In this document: in pieces, positions 1 through 8,580 of the stretch | Numbering within the stretch: position 1 is the stretch's first letter | Layout of the letters: each line of letters opens with the position of its first letter | Assembly: GCF_014281055.1 (NCBI RefSeq) | Contig: NZ_JACRSE010000002.1 | Span: forward strand, 186,001 to 250,000 | Source of the DNA: Fluviispira vulneris | GTDB lineage: Bacteria > Bdellovibrionota_B > Oligoflexia > Silvanigrellales > Silvanigrellaceae | DNA length: 64,000 bases | Direction of reading: 5' to 3' | The notes under the pieces: model-generated | The model's input: the letters and a program-made list of their open reading frames with translations, nothing else | Database searches by the model: none | Told to the model about the DNA's origin: nothing | Program-made: the position numbers and the translations under genes

Positions 1-1
1 T

Positions 2-349
2 GATAACAGCAATGTTAAAATTGCCTCACACACAGGTTCAGCAGCAACCCTGTATTTAAGAAAAACAATTAAAAGCGCCAATCATTTACAATTTGATAGT
101 GAAAGCGCTGAAGTCGATGCTCTTGTCCAAAAGAGGGCACATGTCTTTGTTGATGATAATGTTTTTATTGATCAAGCTTCTAAAGAAATGAATATTAAAT
201 TCTATACCTTAGACTCTAAGCAGGAAGGTGATCTTGCAATAGCAGCCAGAAAAAATGATGTTGCTCTCATTGAGAAGTTTAACAATTTTTTAGAGATGAT
301 TGATAAAAATGGACAATATGAGAAAATCAAAAAGGTCTACTTTAACTGA
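2..349 (+). CDS. Solute-binding protein, family 3-like (3' end only)
   Basis: The window opens inside a gene whose last 115 codons are readable to a TGA at 347-349. The translation contains a segment starting DNSNVKIASHTGSAAT, then a stretch ending in a helix-like LIEKFNNFLEMIDKNGQYEKI. This resembles the second lobe and C-terminal helix of periplasmic amino-acid-binding proteins (SBP_bac_3), where a 'GS.A' loop and a terminal 'G.y.ki..kyf' are typical. Two full proteins of the same general fold lie at 7766-9384, so this genome segment appears rich in them. The ligand cannot be told. The start and any partner permease lie to the left. Confidence 0.6.
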   Translation, partial: DNSNVKIASHTGSAATLYLRKTIKSANHLQFDSESAEVDALVQKRAHVFVDDNVFIDQASKEMNIKFYTLDSKQEGDLAIAARKNDVALIEKFNNFLEMIDKNGQYEKIKKVYFN

Positions 350-371
350 TTCTGCTTTTTTGGAGAAATCT

Positions 372-1193
372 ATGACTACAACTCATTTTTATGAATATCT
401 TTCTCAAACTCCTCAATCGAATGAGCAAGAATTTGCAATAAAAAATTTGTTTCGCATAGCTCGCACTAAAAACCCCTCCGATGCGGAAGGTATTTTGCAA
501 GGTTTAAAAGCACTTGATTTAAGTTCTTTTCCTGAAACAAAAAAATATTTAATGGATTCATCTTTTTTTAAATTTATGCCACATTTGACGTCATTAAATT
601 TAGATTACCAAAATATTACAAATTTAAATGACATATTATTTTTAAGCTCTCTCCAGAGAATTTCACTTAAGGGAGTAGGGCTTAGTGATTTTTCATTTTT
701 ATTTCCTCTTAATAATATAGAAGAGCTTATTCTCGAAGAAAATAATATAACGACTTTATCTGGTATTGAAAAATTCATAAATCTAAAACTTCTTTCATTA
801 AAGAAGAATAAATTAAGGAAGATTGATGAAGTTGCAAAACTAGAAAAATTAGTGAGTTTGAATGTTTCAGAAAATGATATTTCAGATATTTCTTTTATTA
901 AATTAATGTCACATCTTAAGTTTTTCTCAGCGAATAAAAATATGATTGAGGATGTGAGTTCCGTTGAAAAAGTTAAAAATTTAAATACTTTGAGCTTGGC
1001 TGAGAATCAAATTAACAACGTCGAGCCTTTGCAGTATTTAATTAGTCTAACAAAACTTGATTTGCGCAAAAATAAGATTAGAAATATAAAATGTCTCAAA
1101 GAACTGAGGAATTTGTTTGAACTGGGATTATCAGGAAATCCTCTTTATGATGATGACTACGATTTATTTCCGAGATCATTAAGGATAGAATAA
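372..1193 (+). CDS. Leucine-rich-repeat protein (SDS22/internalin-like LRRs)
   Basis: About 273 residues carrying at least eight leucine-rich repeats of roughly 21-22 residues, with the pattern LxxLxLxxNxIxxIxxL visible in segments such as LISLTKLDLRKNKIRNI and LSLAENQINNVEPL. Such repeats form a curved solenoid that binds proteins. No signal peptide or membrane segment is seen, so a cytoplasmic location is inferred. I chose ATG 372 because TGGAG at 361-365 is well placed. The frame is open further upstream to a TTG at 300, inside the preceding gene, with no ribosome site. The stop is two bases before the next start, so it is probably cotranscribed with the MFS gene. The partner is unknown. 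Confidence 0.75.
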   Translation: MTTTHFYEYLSQTPQSNEQEFAIKNLFRIARTKNPSDAEGILQGLKALDLSSFPETKKYLMDSSFFKFMPHLTSLNLDYQNITNLNDILFLSSLQRISLKGVGLSDFSFLFPLNNIEELILEENNITTLSGIEKFINLKLLSLKKNKLRKIDEVAKLEKLVSLNVSENDISDISFIKLMSHLKFFSANKNMIEDVSSVEKVKNLNTLSLAENQINNVEPLQYLISLTKLDLRKNKIRNIKCLKELRNLFELGLSGNPLYDDDYDLFPRSLRIE

Positions 1194-1195
1194 AT

Positions 1196-2389
1196 ATGGA
1201 TGGGAACAAAGTCATTAATCACCGGATCATTTTTCTGGTAATTCTCTTTTTAGTTCCCATTTCACAGGTCTCAATAGATATTTACTCCCCTTCTTTACCC
1301 AAAATTGTGACATCACTTTCTACTGATTCAAGTGCAGTGCAAAAAACAGTTTCACTGTTTTTAATTTCACTTGGTATTGGTCAATTTTTTTATGGACCAA
1401 TTTCAGACAGGTTTGGTCGAAAGAAAGCCCTACTGTATGGAATGATTATATTCACAATAAGTAGTATCATGTGTGTTTTTGCAGAAAGTATTGAGTTTCT
1501 AATAGTTGCTCGCTTTATTCAAGGATTTTCATCTGCCTCAATTGCTGTCCTCTCAAAAGCTGTGTCAGTTGACCTGTATAAAGGTGTTGAGCTTATGAAA
1601 GCAACTGCGTGGGTTGGATTAGTCTGGGGTGTTTCACCTATAATTGCTCCAGTCATAGGTGCGTATCTTGATAAATTTGGTGGATGGCGTTTGCCTTTTA
1701 TTGTCCTCAGTGCTTACGGTTTTATTTCCTGTGTAGTCATTGTCTTTTTCATGCAGGAGACCAACACTTCACCGCAAAACTTAAATATTAAGAAAATTCT
1801 CATTAATTCTCTAAAAGTTGTGAAGAATAAAGATTTTTTATGTTCAACTATTATTGTAGCTGCAACTAATCTAGGAATTTTTTCATTTACCATGATGGGG
1901 CCTTTTCTTATTCAAGACATTATGGGTAAAAGTGAAGTTTTTTATGGACAAATGGCATTATTAGTTGGTCTTGTTTATATGCTGGGTGCTTTTGCGAGCC
2001 GATTTGTCATTAAGTATTTTGAAGGGCAAAAAATCATTCATTTGGTTTCAACCCTGCTGCTCATAATGGGAATATTAATGGTTTTTCTTTCTTTTATTTT
2101 TCCACATTCCATTTTTTTATTTATGCTTTCATCTTGTATGGTTGCTTTTGCTTCTGGTATTCTATATCCCTATTTAGTTTCGATTATGTTTGCTCCATTT
2201 AAAAATTTAGCGGGGACAGTTAGTTCAAATTATGGTGTTATTTCATATACATTTTCCGGACTTGTCACAATATTTACAGGTTATCTCGTTATCACCTCCA
2301 TCCGTGAAATAGCATATACTTATGCAATGGTTGGTATAATTACATATATCGCCATGAAAATTATGTATTATTTACCGTCAAGAATATAA
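1196..2389 (+). CDS. MFS drug-resistance transporter, Bcr/CflA type
   Basis: A 397-residue inner-membrane protein with about twelve hydrophobic segments. The first loop has SIDIYSPSLPKI, the hallmark start of Bcr/CflA (DHA1) exporters, followed by the MFS motif A, DRFGRKKALLYG, near residues 72-83. An antiporter motif-C-like stretch (GVSPIIAPVIGAYLDK) follows in TM5. Proton-driven export of small toxic compounds is the family role; the substrate is not known. It starts two bases after the LRR gene. A second member of the same family lies at 15460-16704. The length matches the family norm of about 400. Confidence 0.9.
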   Translation: MDGNKVINHRIIFLVILFLVPISQVSIDIYSPSLPKIVTSLSTDSSAVQKTVSLFLISLGIGQFFYGPISDRFGRKKALLYGMIIFTISSIMCVFAESIEFLIVARFIQGFSSASIAVLSKAVSVDLYKGVELMKATAWVGLVWGVSPIIAPVIGAYLDKFGGWRLPFIVLSAYGFISCVVIVFFMQETNTSPQNLNIKKILINSLKVVKNKDFLCSTIIVAATNLGIFSFTMMGPFLIQDIMGKSEVFYGQMALLVGLVYMLGAFASRFVIKYFEGQKIIHLVSTLLLIMGILMVFLSFIFPHSIFLFMLSSCMVAFASGILYPYLVSIMFAPFKNLAGTVSSNYGVISYTFSGLVTIFTGYLVITSIREIAYTYAMVGIITYIAMKIMYYLPSRI

Positions 2390-2451
2390 CAGTTTTGTAA
2401 AAATATTTATTTTAATAAAATATATTAATTATCAATTCGAAAGAAATTTAT

Positions 2452-3744
2452 ATGTGCATTTATTCGAAATTTTTACAGATGATCGTAAAAAAATTTCAAA
2501 TTATTTTATTTATATTAATAGTAATTACTTCTTGTGCTGACTCCGAATTACATTCAAATAAAAATAGTTTTTCTGAACTTTATTATTCAGATCAAAACGG
2601 AGTACATATATTGTCAGAAGCCGCTAAACAGGGTGGAAATAAATACCTGATTTGGACTGCTGAAGTAAATCCTTATAAGCGATCAATTTCTATAGTTCGA
2701 GCCGAGCAAGATCTTTCACGCAGTCAAAAGGTATCTGTTGTAGCAAATAGTGAAAATGCTATATTTGCAATTAACGGTGGTTTTTTTAAAATATTTGATG
2801 AAGAAAGTCATTTGTTACCAAATAAATATTTGCAAAAAAGTGGTATAAATCCAAATATATTTCCATACTATGCGTTGCCTAAAAAAACTTTAAAAATAAA
2901 TAATACTTGGTATGGTACCAACGCTACTTGGCACAGTGCGGTGGGTTGGAATATAAGTGAAAATAAATTTTTAATGGATGAGATATCTGTTACTCCTGTT
3001 TTAACATTTACAAATAATATAAATCGTAGAAAAAAAACTTTAAAGCTATCTGCGATAAACAGTTTGTCATTTAAATATCCATATATAGCATACACAAATC
3101 TTTGGAAAAAACCTATACAATTTCCAAATTTTGGATTTTTGCTTCTCTGGAATAAAGAAAATGATCATAAGGCAAAAATAATTAATTTAAGTGAAATTGA
3201 AAAAAAAGAAGAAAGAAAATTTAAAATTAATAATAATGAAATTATTGTATTTTTTAAAAACTTAACAGATATAATTAAATTTAGCGATGTGAGTGGTTTA
3301 CAAATAGATTATAGTATTAAATCTAATAGCAAAGAAGATTGGAATAAAATGGATTTCATTGTTGCCGGAAATCCTTTGCTTATTAAAGATGGGCAAATAC
3401 AATCCCCTTTTCCAAATAAAAACTTCTATGTTCAAAAATTTGCACGTAGCGCTATGTGCAAGCTTAAAAATGGTAATATTCTTTTTGCTACATTGGGTAA
3501 AGGTGATATAACTGAAAACGTAAAAGATGGTGCTTCTATTCAAATTTGGGCAGAAATTTTGCAACAAAAGGGTTGCAAAGTAGCAATTAATTTAGATGGT
3601 GGTGGATCCTCTGCTTTTTATTACGATAAAGAATTGAAGAATAAAGTAAATACTACCAAAGAAAAAAGTGGATATTCTGACTTTGATTATTATAAGATAG
3701 TAACTCAAGAGAGATTTATTTCAGATGTTATTATTGTTAAATAA
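2452..3744 (+). CDS. Phosphodiester glycosidase-family (NAGPA domain) lipoprotein
   Basis: The protein has a lipoprotein signal: a hydrophobic stretch ending VITSC, then a Ser/Asn-rich linker, so it is likely anchored in the envelope. The remainder shows two landmarks of the NAGPA/phosphodiester glycosidase domain (PF09992): FAINGGFFKI in the first third and LDGGGSSAFYYD near the C-terminus. In this family the fold cleaves sugar-1-phosphodiesters such as GlcNAc-1-phosphate linkages; bacterial members are thought to act on wall or capsule material. Two starts are possible, 2452 and 2479; neither has a strong ribosome site, but 2479 gives the more usual signal-peptide length. A stretch between the two landmarks is Lys/Asn/Ile-rich and unrecognised. 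Confidence 0.75.
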   Translation: MCIYSKFLQMIVKKFQIILFILIVITSCADSELHSNKNSFSELYYSDQNGVHILSEAAKQGGNKYLIWTAEVNPYKRSISIVRAEQDLSRSQKVSVVANSENAIFAINGGFFKIFDEESHLLPNKYLQKSGINPNIFPYYALPKKTLKINNTWYGTNATWHSAVGWNISENKFLMDEISVTPVLTFTNNINRRKKTLKLSAINSLSFKYPYIAYTNLWKKPIQFPNFGFLLLWNKENDHKAKIINLSEIEKKEERKFKINNNEIIVFFKNLTDIIKFSDVSGLQIDYSIKSNSKEDWNKMDFIVAGNPLLIKDGQIQSPFPNKNFYVQKFARSAMCKLKNGNILFATLGKGDITENVKDGASIQIWAEILQQKGCKVAINLDGGGSSAFYYDKELKNKVNTTKEKSGYSDFDYYKIVTQERFISDVIIVK

Positions 3745-3784
3745 TTTTTAGAAATACGCGATGATGTTTAAAAAATATACGAAC

Positions 3785-5506
3785 CTAAATTGGGTTGTAC
3801 TCATACGTATTAAACATCTTCATACTTTTTATTTCACCATTAAACCGACTTCCACCAAAAAAATCATATAGAGAATATGAAAAATCATATTTTAAAGGAT
3901 TTGCATAACCTATTTGATTTAATTGCGCGCTCGATATTATACGAAATCTTTGAGGATCAAAATCACATAAAATTTCAATTGGTTTTTCTCCAAGTTGGAG
4001 ATTTACTTCAGAAATTGCTTTGTTGTTAGCTATATTAGGATTGAAATTAATTTTGCAATGATGCCAAAAAGTGCCATCGTCCTGAAAGACTGCTTTTACA
4101 AAATACTCTCCTGAAATTTTTTCCGTCTTTGGATCGAAGCCAAAATTATTTGCTTGGGTGGGAACTGAATTATAAATGCTTGCAGGTAGAAATAAATATT
4201 TTGCCTGATTGAAAGTTTCTGCTTGAATTATACTTTTCATTGAGTATATTTTTCTTAAATTGCCTTCATTTGCAAATTGTTGATGAGCGATATTAACTTC
4301 TTCAACAAAAGCAGGGCACTTATGATTTGCTTCTTCATTAAAGCAGTATGTTAAAGCATTTGAACTGTGTTCCATTAATTGCTCGATTTTTGACTCTAAA
4401 GTTTTTATTTCTCCTGGTAGTGCGACAGGAATAATTGGACGTAATTCAGGCTTAGATATTAAATATGAAATATATTTACTTAAATAAATTTTGTCCTCAA
4501 AATCACTTTGATATTGCTTCGTTAATTTAGCAATGGCTGATTTCGTTAAAGGAGATAGGTTCTCAGGAATGTAATTTATGCCAAAAGTCGAGTATTTTTC
4601 AGATGAAGGATTAAAATAATACAAACTTTGGGGATTGCTTAAATCTAATCCATTTTGAAATTCACCTTGAGCATAGGAAATTATATTGTCAATAATTTTA
4701 TTACATTCTTGAATATTTTCTTTACTGCAATTGCTGATAGGGTATCCTGTTTCACTGGGTTTACCAAATATTTGAGCAAGTTTAGATGGGTCGCCACCAT
4801 TTTGAATTGCTTTTACACTTAAGGTAGCAGATATACCGCTTTTAGTAACTGCATTTTTAAATTCCTGAGTTATGCTAGCAATTCCTGAAATATTTCCTTT
4901 AAATTTTGTATCAAATTCAGTTTTATCTTGAGCTGAGTTGAAATTTAAAGTGACTGTAGTGATTAAGGTTGCACCAGCTTTACTATTTGAAATAAATGAA
5001 TCTCCACATATTTGCCCAAATTTTTTTTGAGCAAGTGCTTTTGCTGCGGTCTGATTTAAAAGATCAATACCATAGTCATCGGGCAGTTCATAGCTTGCAT
5101 CCGCAGAGTAAGTTTGAATAAAAGTAAAATTGTCTGTGTAACGTGAGTCAGTGATATCTTTTAAATAACTGGCATTTGCAGTTGCTGAAAACCATGCGTA
5201 AGATATCTCTGCTCCAGCAGAAATATTAAGTACGGAAGATAGATCTTTTTGTGAAACAGATCTTGAGAAATTTATTTGTCCTGATAAGTTTCCGAATTTT
5301 ATATTTTTGGGATCTTTATTATTTTTAAAGCAATTAAACGACATAGGCATGCCAAAAACTTTTACCATACCGTTTCCCGGGGTTGAGTTATCAGTATTTG
5401 ATGATCTTATTTCCCCTATTTTTTCTAATTGAGTGTGTTCTTTTGCTAAAATGGAGAGTGGCAGAAACATGCAAACGGGAATATAAAGCTTTTTAAGCAG
5501 TAACAT
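3785..5506 (-). CDS. Secreted protein with possible MACPF/CDC-like pore-forming region
   Basis: A 573-residue protein with a clear signal peptide (hydrophobic core, cleavage after SILA near residue 21). Residues 167-180 read CGDSFISNSKAGAT, followed by an alternating TLITTVTLNF strand and an acidic/amphipathic stretch. This recalls the 'G(T/D)x(F/Y)' signature and following glycine turn of MACPF- and SNTX/CDC-like pore formers, but the match is partial. Cys pairs occur later (residues ~270-280 and ~395-405). The N-terminal region is rich in Ser/Asn/Gly strands. The ATG at 5506 is preferred over the GTG at 5524 because AAAGGA sits at proper distance. It is divergent from the LuxE-LuxC-like gene, with an extremely AT-rich gap. 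Function remains a hypothesis. Confidence 0.45.
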   Translation of the reverse strand: MLLLKKLYIPVCMFLPLSILAKEHTQLEKIGEIRSSNTDNSTPGNGMVKVFGMPMSFNCFKNNKDPKNIKFGNLSGQINFSRSVSQKDLSSVLNISAGAEISYAWFSATANASYLKDITDSRYTDNFTFIQTYSADASYELPDDYGIDLLNQTAAKALAQKKFGQICGDSFISNSKAGATLITTVTLNFNSAQDKTEFDTKFKGNISGIASITQEFKNAVTKSGISATLSVKAIQNGGDPSKLAQIFGKPSETGYPISNCSKENIQECNKIIDNIISYAQGEFQNGLDLSNPQSLYYFNPSSEKYSTFGINYIPENLSPLTKSAIAKLTKQYQSDFEDKIYLSKYISYLISKPELRPIIPVALPGEIKTLESKIEQLMEHSSNALTYCFNEEANHKCPAFVEEVNIAHQQFANEGNLRKIYSMKSIIQAETFNQAKYLFLPASIYNSVPTQANNFGFDPKTEKISGEYFVKAVFQDDGTFWHHCKINFNPNIANNKAISEVNLQLGEKPIEILCDFDPQRFRIISSAQLNQIGYANPLKYDFSYSLYDFFGGSRFNGEIKSMKMFNTYEYNPI

Positions 5507-5750
5507 TGCTTTGATTCCTTTCACTATTTAATTATAAATTAGACACTCTGTTTATTTAAAATTATTATTTTCTAGCTGTCAAGGAAAGAATTAATTATAA
5601 AAAAAATTTATATTAATAAAAATTACTTATATTAATTTTATTTATTATAAAATATTATTATTAATTATAAATAAAATTAAAAATTTGTTGCTTGTTTTTT
5701 TTAAATACGGTATTTGATGTATCTATTTTTCATTATGAAAGGGATTTTCA
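5507..5750. other. Very AT-rich divergent intergenic region
   Basis: The gap between two divergent genes is almost entirely A and T. It must hold both promoters, but the composition makes -10-like boxes occur everywhere, so I do not pick any. A 14-bp inverted repeat (5632-5645 with 5667-5680) is present but is expected by chance in such sequence. A ribosome site GAAAGGGA (5737-5744) precedes the GTG start at 5751. Confidence 0.5.
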
Positions 5751-7769
5751 GTGAATGTGTCTGCTCAACTTAAAGTTTTAGAAAAACAAAAACAAGAACT
5801 AATACAGAAAATACCCGAATTAAAACATTACTTTGTCGATCTACAGTTTTCTCAGACGGGTGAAAAAGTATCTTTTTTGCCGATACGTTGTTTTAGAGAT
5901 TTTATTTTACATAAAACATATTCGCATGATATATCGAGAGGTTTTAAAATATTTAATTCAAGCGGGAGCACTGGCAATAAGCCTTCACAGCATATCTTTT
6001 CACATGATGCTTTGGTTAATTATGAATTAAATACATGTAAAGGATTTTTATCTTTTTTGGAGCGAAATAATTTTAATAAAAAGACTCCTATAGTGTCACT
6101 TATCCCTTCTGTAAAAAAATGGAAGAGTAGTTCTCTGTCTGCAATGATAAGTATGTTTGAAAATCAGGGATTTAATATTCTTTGGTGTGATCTTGAAGAG
6201 TCATTAGAAAATATTTTAAAATGTTTAAAAGAAATTCAGACACAATCTGCATGCATTATATTTGGTACTTCTTTTCATCATTTTATGCTAGCTCACTTGG
6301 CAAATTGTGAATTGAAAGAACGCATGCAAAAAGAATTCACACGTCTCAATTTATCTGTTATAGATACTGGTGGAACTAAAGGCAGAACACAGGCATTTAC
6401 TCTTGATGAGGGACTTGCAATTCTTAAAAATTTTTATAGATCAGAAAAACTGTCTATTTTTTCTGAATATGGAATGTGTGAACTTGGTTCTCAGGCTTGG
6501 TCAAGTCAAAAAATTCATGATGGTACTTTTCAATGCAACGAGACTTTACAACCTTTTGCTGTTTCAATTGAACAGAAATCTATTTTGCCTTTAAATGAAA
6601 AAGGATTTCTTGCATTTATAGATTCAGTTAATTATGAGTCTTATGGTGCAATTATAACTGAAGATATTGGTTTTTGTTATGCCAATAATGCTTTCAAACT
6701 GATTGGCCGAGGCCCGGACTCGACTATCAAAGGTTGTAGTTTAAACATAAGAAATGTCTATAATTTTGATAAGAATTCTTATAAATACCTCATCGAAAAT
6801 AGCAGCAAAGAAAATAAAAAATTTGTTTTAACTGATTTAATTTCTCAATTAAAATTGTTTGATTGGAATAACACTGTTATTACCGATTTGGTGAAAACTC
6901 TCACAAGTGTTGAGAAAGGTATCCCTATCGACAAGAAATTTAAGAATAAAAATATTCTCATTATTTCGGCTGCAAATACACCAATTGCCTGGGTTTATCC
7001 TTACATTATTGCAGCTGAAAGTGAGGCAAGATCGATCGTTATTAAAGTACCAAGTTTGCGTTTAGATGATTATTATTCTGGAGTTGTCTTAAAATACACT
7101 CAAGATCTGATTTTTGTGGTTGCCAATCTTTATGCGCAGGTTTCTACATATATTGATCAAGGCAAATCAATTGCCCATACTTTCAATGAATATGACTTCG
7201 TATTAACTTTTGGCAGTGAAGAAACTTTGACAACTATTTCGCAGCAAATTAATCCCATCAAAACAAATTTTATTGGCAAAGGCGATATCAAAAATTCTTT
7301 GATAGTGAATACTGTTCTTGATTCTCCAAGCACGATTGCACAGCATTGTAGTGTTTGGAATGGACGTGGGTGCTTAACGCCCATTGCTTTATTTTTAAAA
7401 GGCGATGCGTTAAAAAGTGAAAATTGGACAAAATTATTTGCCTTGGAATTTGAAAATATTTTTATTGAGCGTGCAAAAATAGGGGAACCAGAAATCATTC
7501 AAAATTTTTGCCATTCACATAATCTTTTATATGTATCTAGCCAAATTCGAAATTTAAATATTGATATACAAACAGTCTTGCATAAAGGAAAAAGAACCTG
7601 TGTGGTTGATTTATCAAGATATTCAGAGGACGAGTTGAAATCTTTTATACCAGATTTTAGTTTTGGTGGATGTGGATTTATTTATATTTTTAATGAATCC
7701 CTCAGTTGTAAATTTACAGAGCTTAAAAGATTAAATATTTTTCCAGATATTCAAGATTATTCTTTTTAA
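5751..7769 (+). CDS. Single-chain fatty acid reductase: LuxE-like acyl-protein synthetase fused to LuxC-like acyl-CoA reductase
   Basis: A 672-residue two-domain protein. Residues about 1-345 look like the LuxE/acyl-protein synthetase branch of adenylate-forming enzymes: an ATP-loop FNSSGSTGNKPSQ (68-80), a YGMCELGSQ motif (240-248) and a downstream GRGPDS (320-325). Residues about 355-672 look like LuxC acyl-CoA reductase (an aldehyde-dehydrogenase relative): a nucleotide-binding SAANTP (406-411) and GRGCLTP (538-544) with candidate catalytic Cys541. In Lux systems the separate LuxE and LuxC activate and reduce fatty acids to aldehydes. Here both are in one chain and no luciferase (luxAB) is nearby, so an aldehyde or fatty-alcohol product for another purpose is inferred. 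Its 3' end overlaps the converging gene by 4 bp. Confidence 0.75.
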   Translation: MNVSAQLKVLEKQKQELIQKIPELKHYFVDLQFSQTGEKVSFLPIRCFRDFILHKTYSHDISRGFKIFNSSGSTGNKPSQHIFSHDALVNYELNTCKGFLSFLERNNFNKKTPIVSLIPSVKKWKSSSLSAMISMFENQGFNILWCDLEESLENILKCLKEIQTQSACIIFGTSFHHFMLAHLANCELKERMQKEFTRLNLSVIDTGGTKGRTQAFTLDEGLAILKNFYRSEKLSIFSEYGMCELGSQAWSSQKIHDGTFQCNETLQPFAVSIEQKSILPLNEKGFLAFIDSVNYESYGAIITEDIGFCYANNAFKLIGRGPDSTIKGCSLNIRNVYNFDKNSYKYLIENSSKENKKFVLTDLISQLKLFDWNNTVITDLVKTLTSVEKGIPIDKKFKNKNILIISAANTPIAWVYPYIIAAESEARSIVIKVPSLRLDDYYSGVVLKYTQDLIFVVANLYAQVSTYIDQGKSIAHTFNEYDFVLTFGSEETLTTISQQINPIKTNFIGKGDIKNSLIVNTVLDSPSTIAQHCSVWNGRGCLTPIALFLKGDALKSENWTKLFALEFENIFIERAKIGEPEIIQNFCHSHNLLYVSSQIRNLNIDIQTVLHKGKRTCVVDLSRYSEDELKSFIPDFSFGGCGFIYIFNESLSCKFTELKRLNIFPDIQDYSF

Positions 7770-8557
7770 TTTTTTTCGTTTATGTCTGGATCTTCTATAC
7801 CATATTTGGATAATAGTTTTTTATACTTGTCACTCTTCTTAAATTCTATGATATTATCATCAAATATTTTTTTATATTCTGCCGCTTTTTTACTTTTTAT
7901 GGAAAATCCTACGTAATTTATATCTAAATTTAAAACTCCGGCTTGTTTTAATTTTTTTTGTAATTTTTCTGTATTGATAAAATGCATTATGACACCTTCG
8001 TTGTCACATATGAAATCTAATCTATCCGCTAAGATCATCTTAATAATTTTTTCAGTTGCGTCTTCGCCAGAAATAATAGATACTTTACCGCTTTTTTTCT
8101 CTGTTTCGTTTTTAATATATTTGTCAAATTCAGGATGTATACTAGAATAGTCAAAACCATTCTGGACTCCGATGCGAAGATTCCCTATCGATTTTACTCC
8201 TTTGAAACTCCAGGGAGTGTTTTTTCGGGTAAAGCAGCTTATTTTGTACTTAATAAAAACATTTTTTGAAAGAGTGATATTACTATATTGGTTAGCCTCT
8301 ACGAGTGGAGTTAAGTCATAACTTCCTCGTTCAAGTTCATTCACTGCTCTTTGCCAGGGCATGAATTCAAATGCTAATTTATGGCCAAATTTTTTATATA
8401 TTTCAATTAAAACTTCATTATTTAATCCCTTAAGACCGTTGTTTTTTTCTGGAATGCAAATATAAGGGCAGTACTCAACTGCAGTGACTTTAATAACGTC
8501 CGCAAAAAGATTAACATGAAAGATTAAAAAGATAGAATAAAATATTATTTTTTTCAT
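7766..8557 (-). CDS. Periplasmic solute-binding protein, family 3-like
   Basis: A 263-residue protein with a signal peptide (MKKIIFYSIFLIFHVNLFA) and the SBP_bac_3 fold signature: YCPYIC near the mature N-terminus, NGLKGLNNEVLIEI (in place of 'G.G.d.dl...i') and FMPWQRAVNELERGSYDL, the conserved 'W.r....L..G..D' helix-turn. A Lys-rich C-terminal helix ends the protein. These proteins usually bind amino acids or related small molecules for an ABC importer or act as sensors. No permease or ATPase is adjacent. It is the downstream member of a tandem pair with a 23-bp gap, so the two are probably one transcript. The ligand is unknown. Confidence 0.8.
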   Translation of the reverse strand: MKKIIFYSIFLIFHVNLFADVIKVTAVEYCPYICIPEKNNGLKGLNNEVLIEIYKKFGHKLAFEFMPWQRAVNELERGSYDLTPLVEANQYSNITLSKNVFIKYKISCFTRKNTPWSFKGVKSIGNLRIGVQNGFDYSSIHPEFDKYIKNETEKKSGKVSIISGEDATEKIIKMILADRLDFICDNEGVIMHFINTEKLQKKLKQAGVLNLDINYVGFSIKSKKAAEYKKIFDDNIIEFKKSDKYKKLLSKYGIEDPDINEKN

Positions 8558-8580
8558 TACTCATATATCCTTTTTTGATT

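Noticed and set aside
5632-5680. 14-bp inverted repeat as an operator
   Set aside because: The region is almost pure A/T, where such repeats arise by chance.
5751-7769. Light-production (lux) operon
   Set aside because: No luxA, luxB or luxD-like genes are present in the window.
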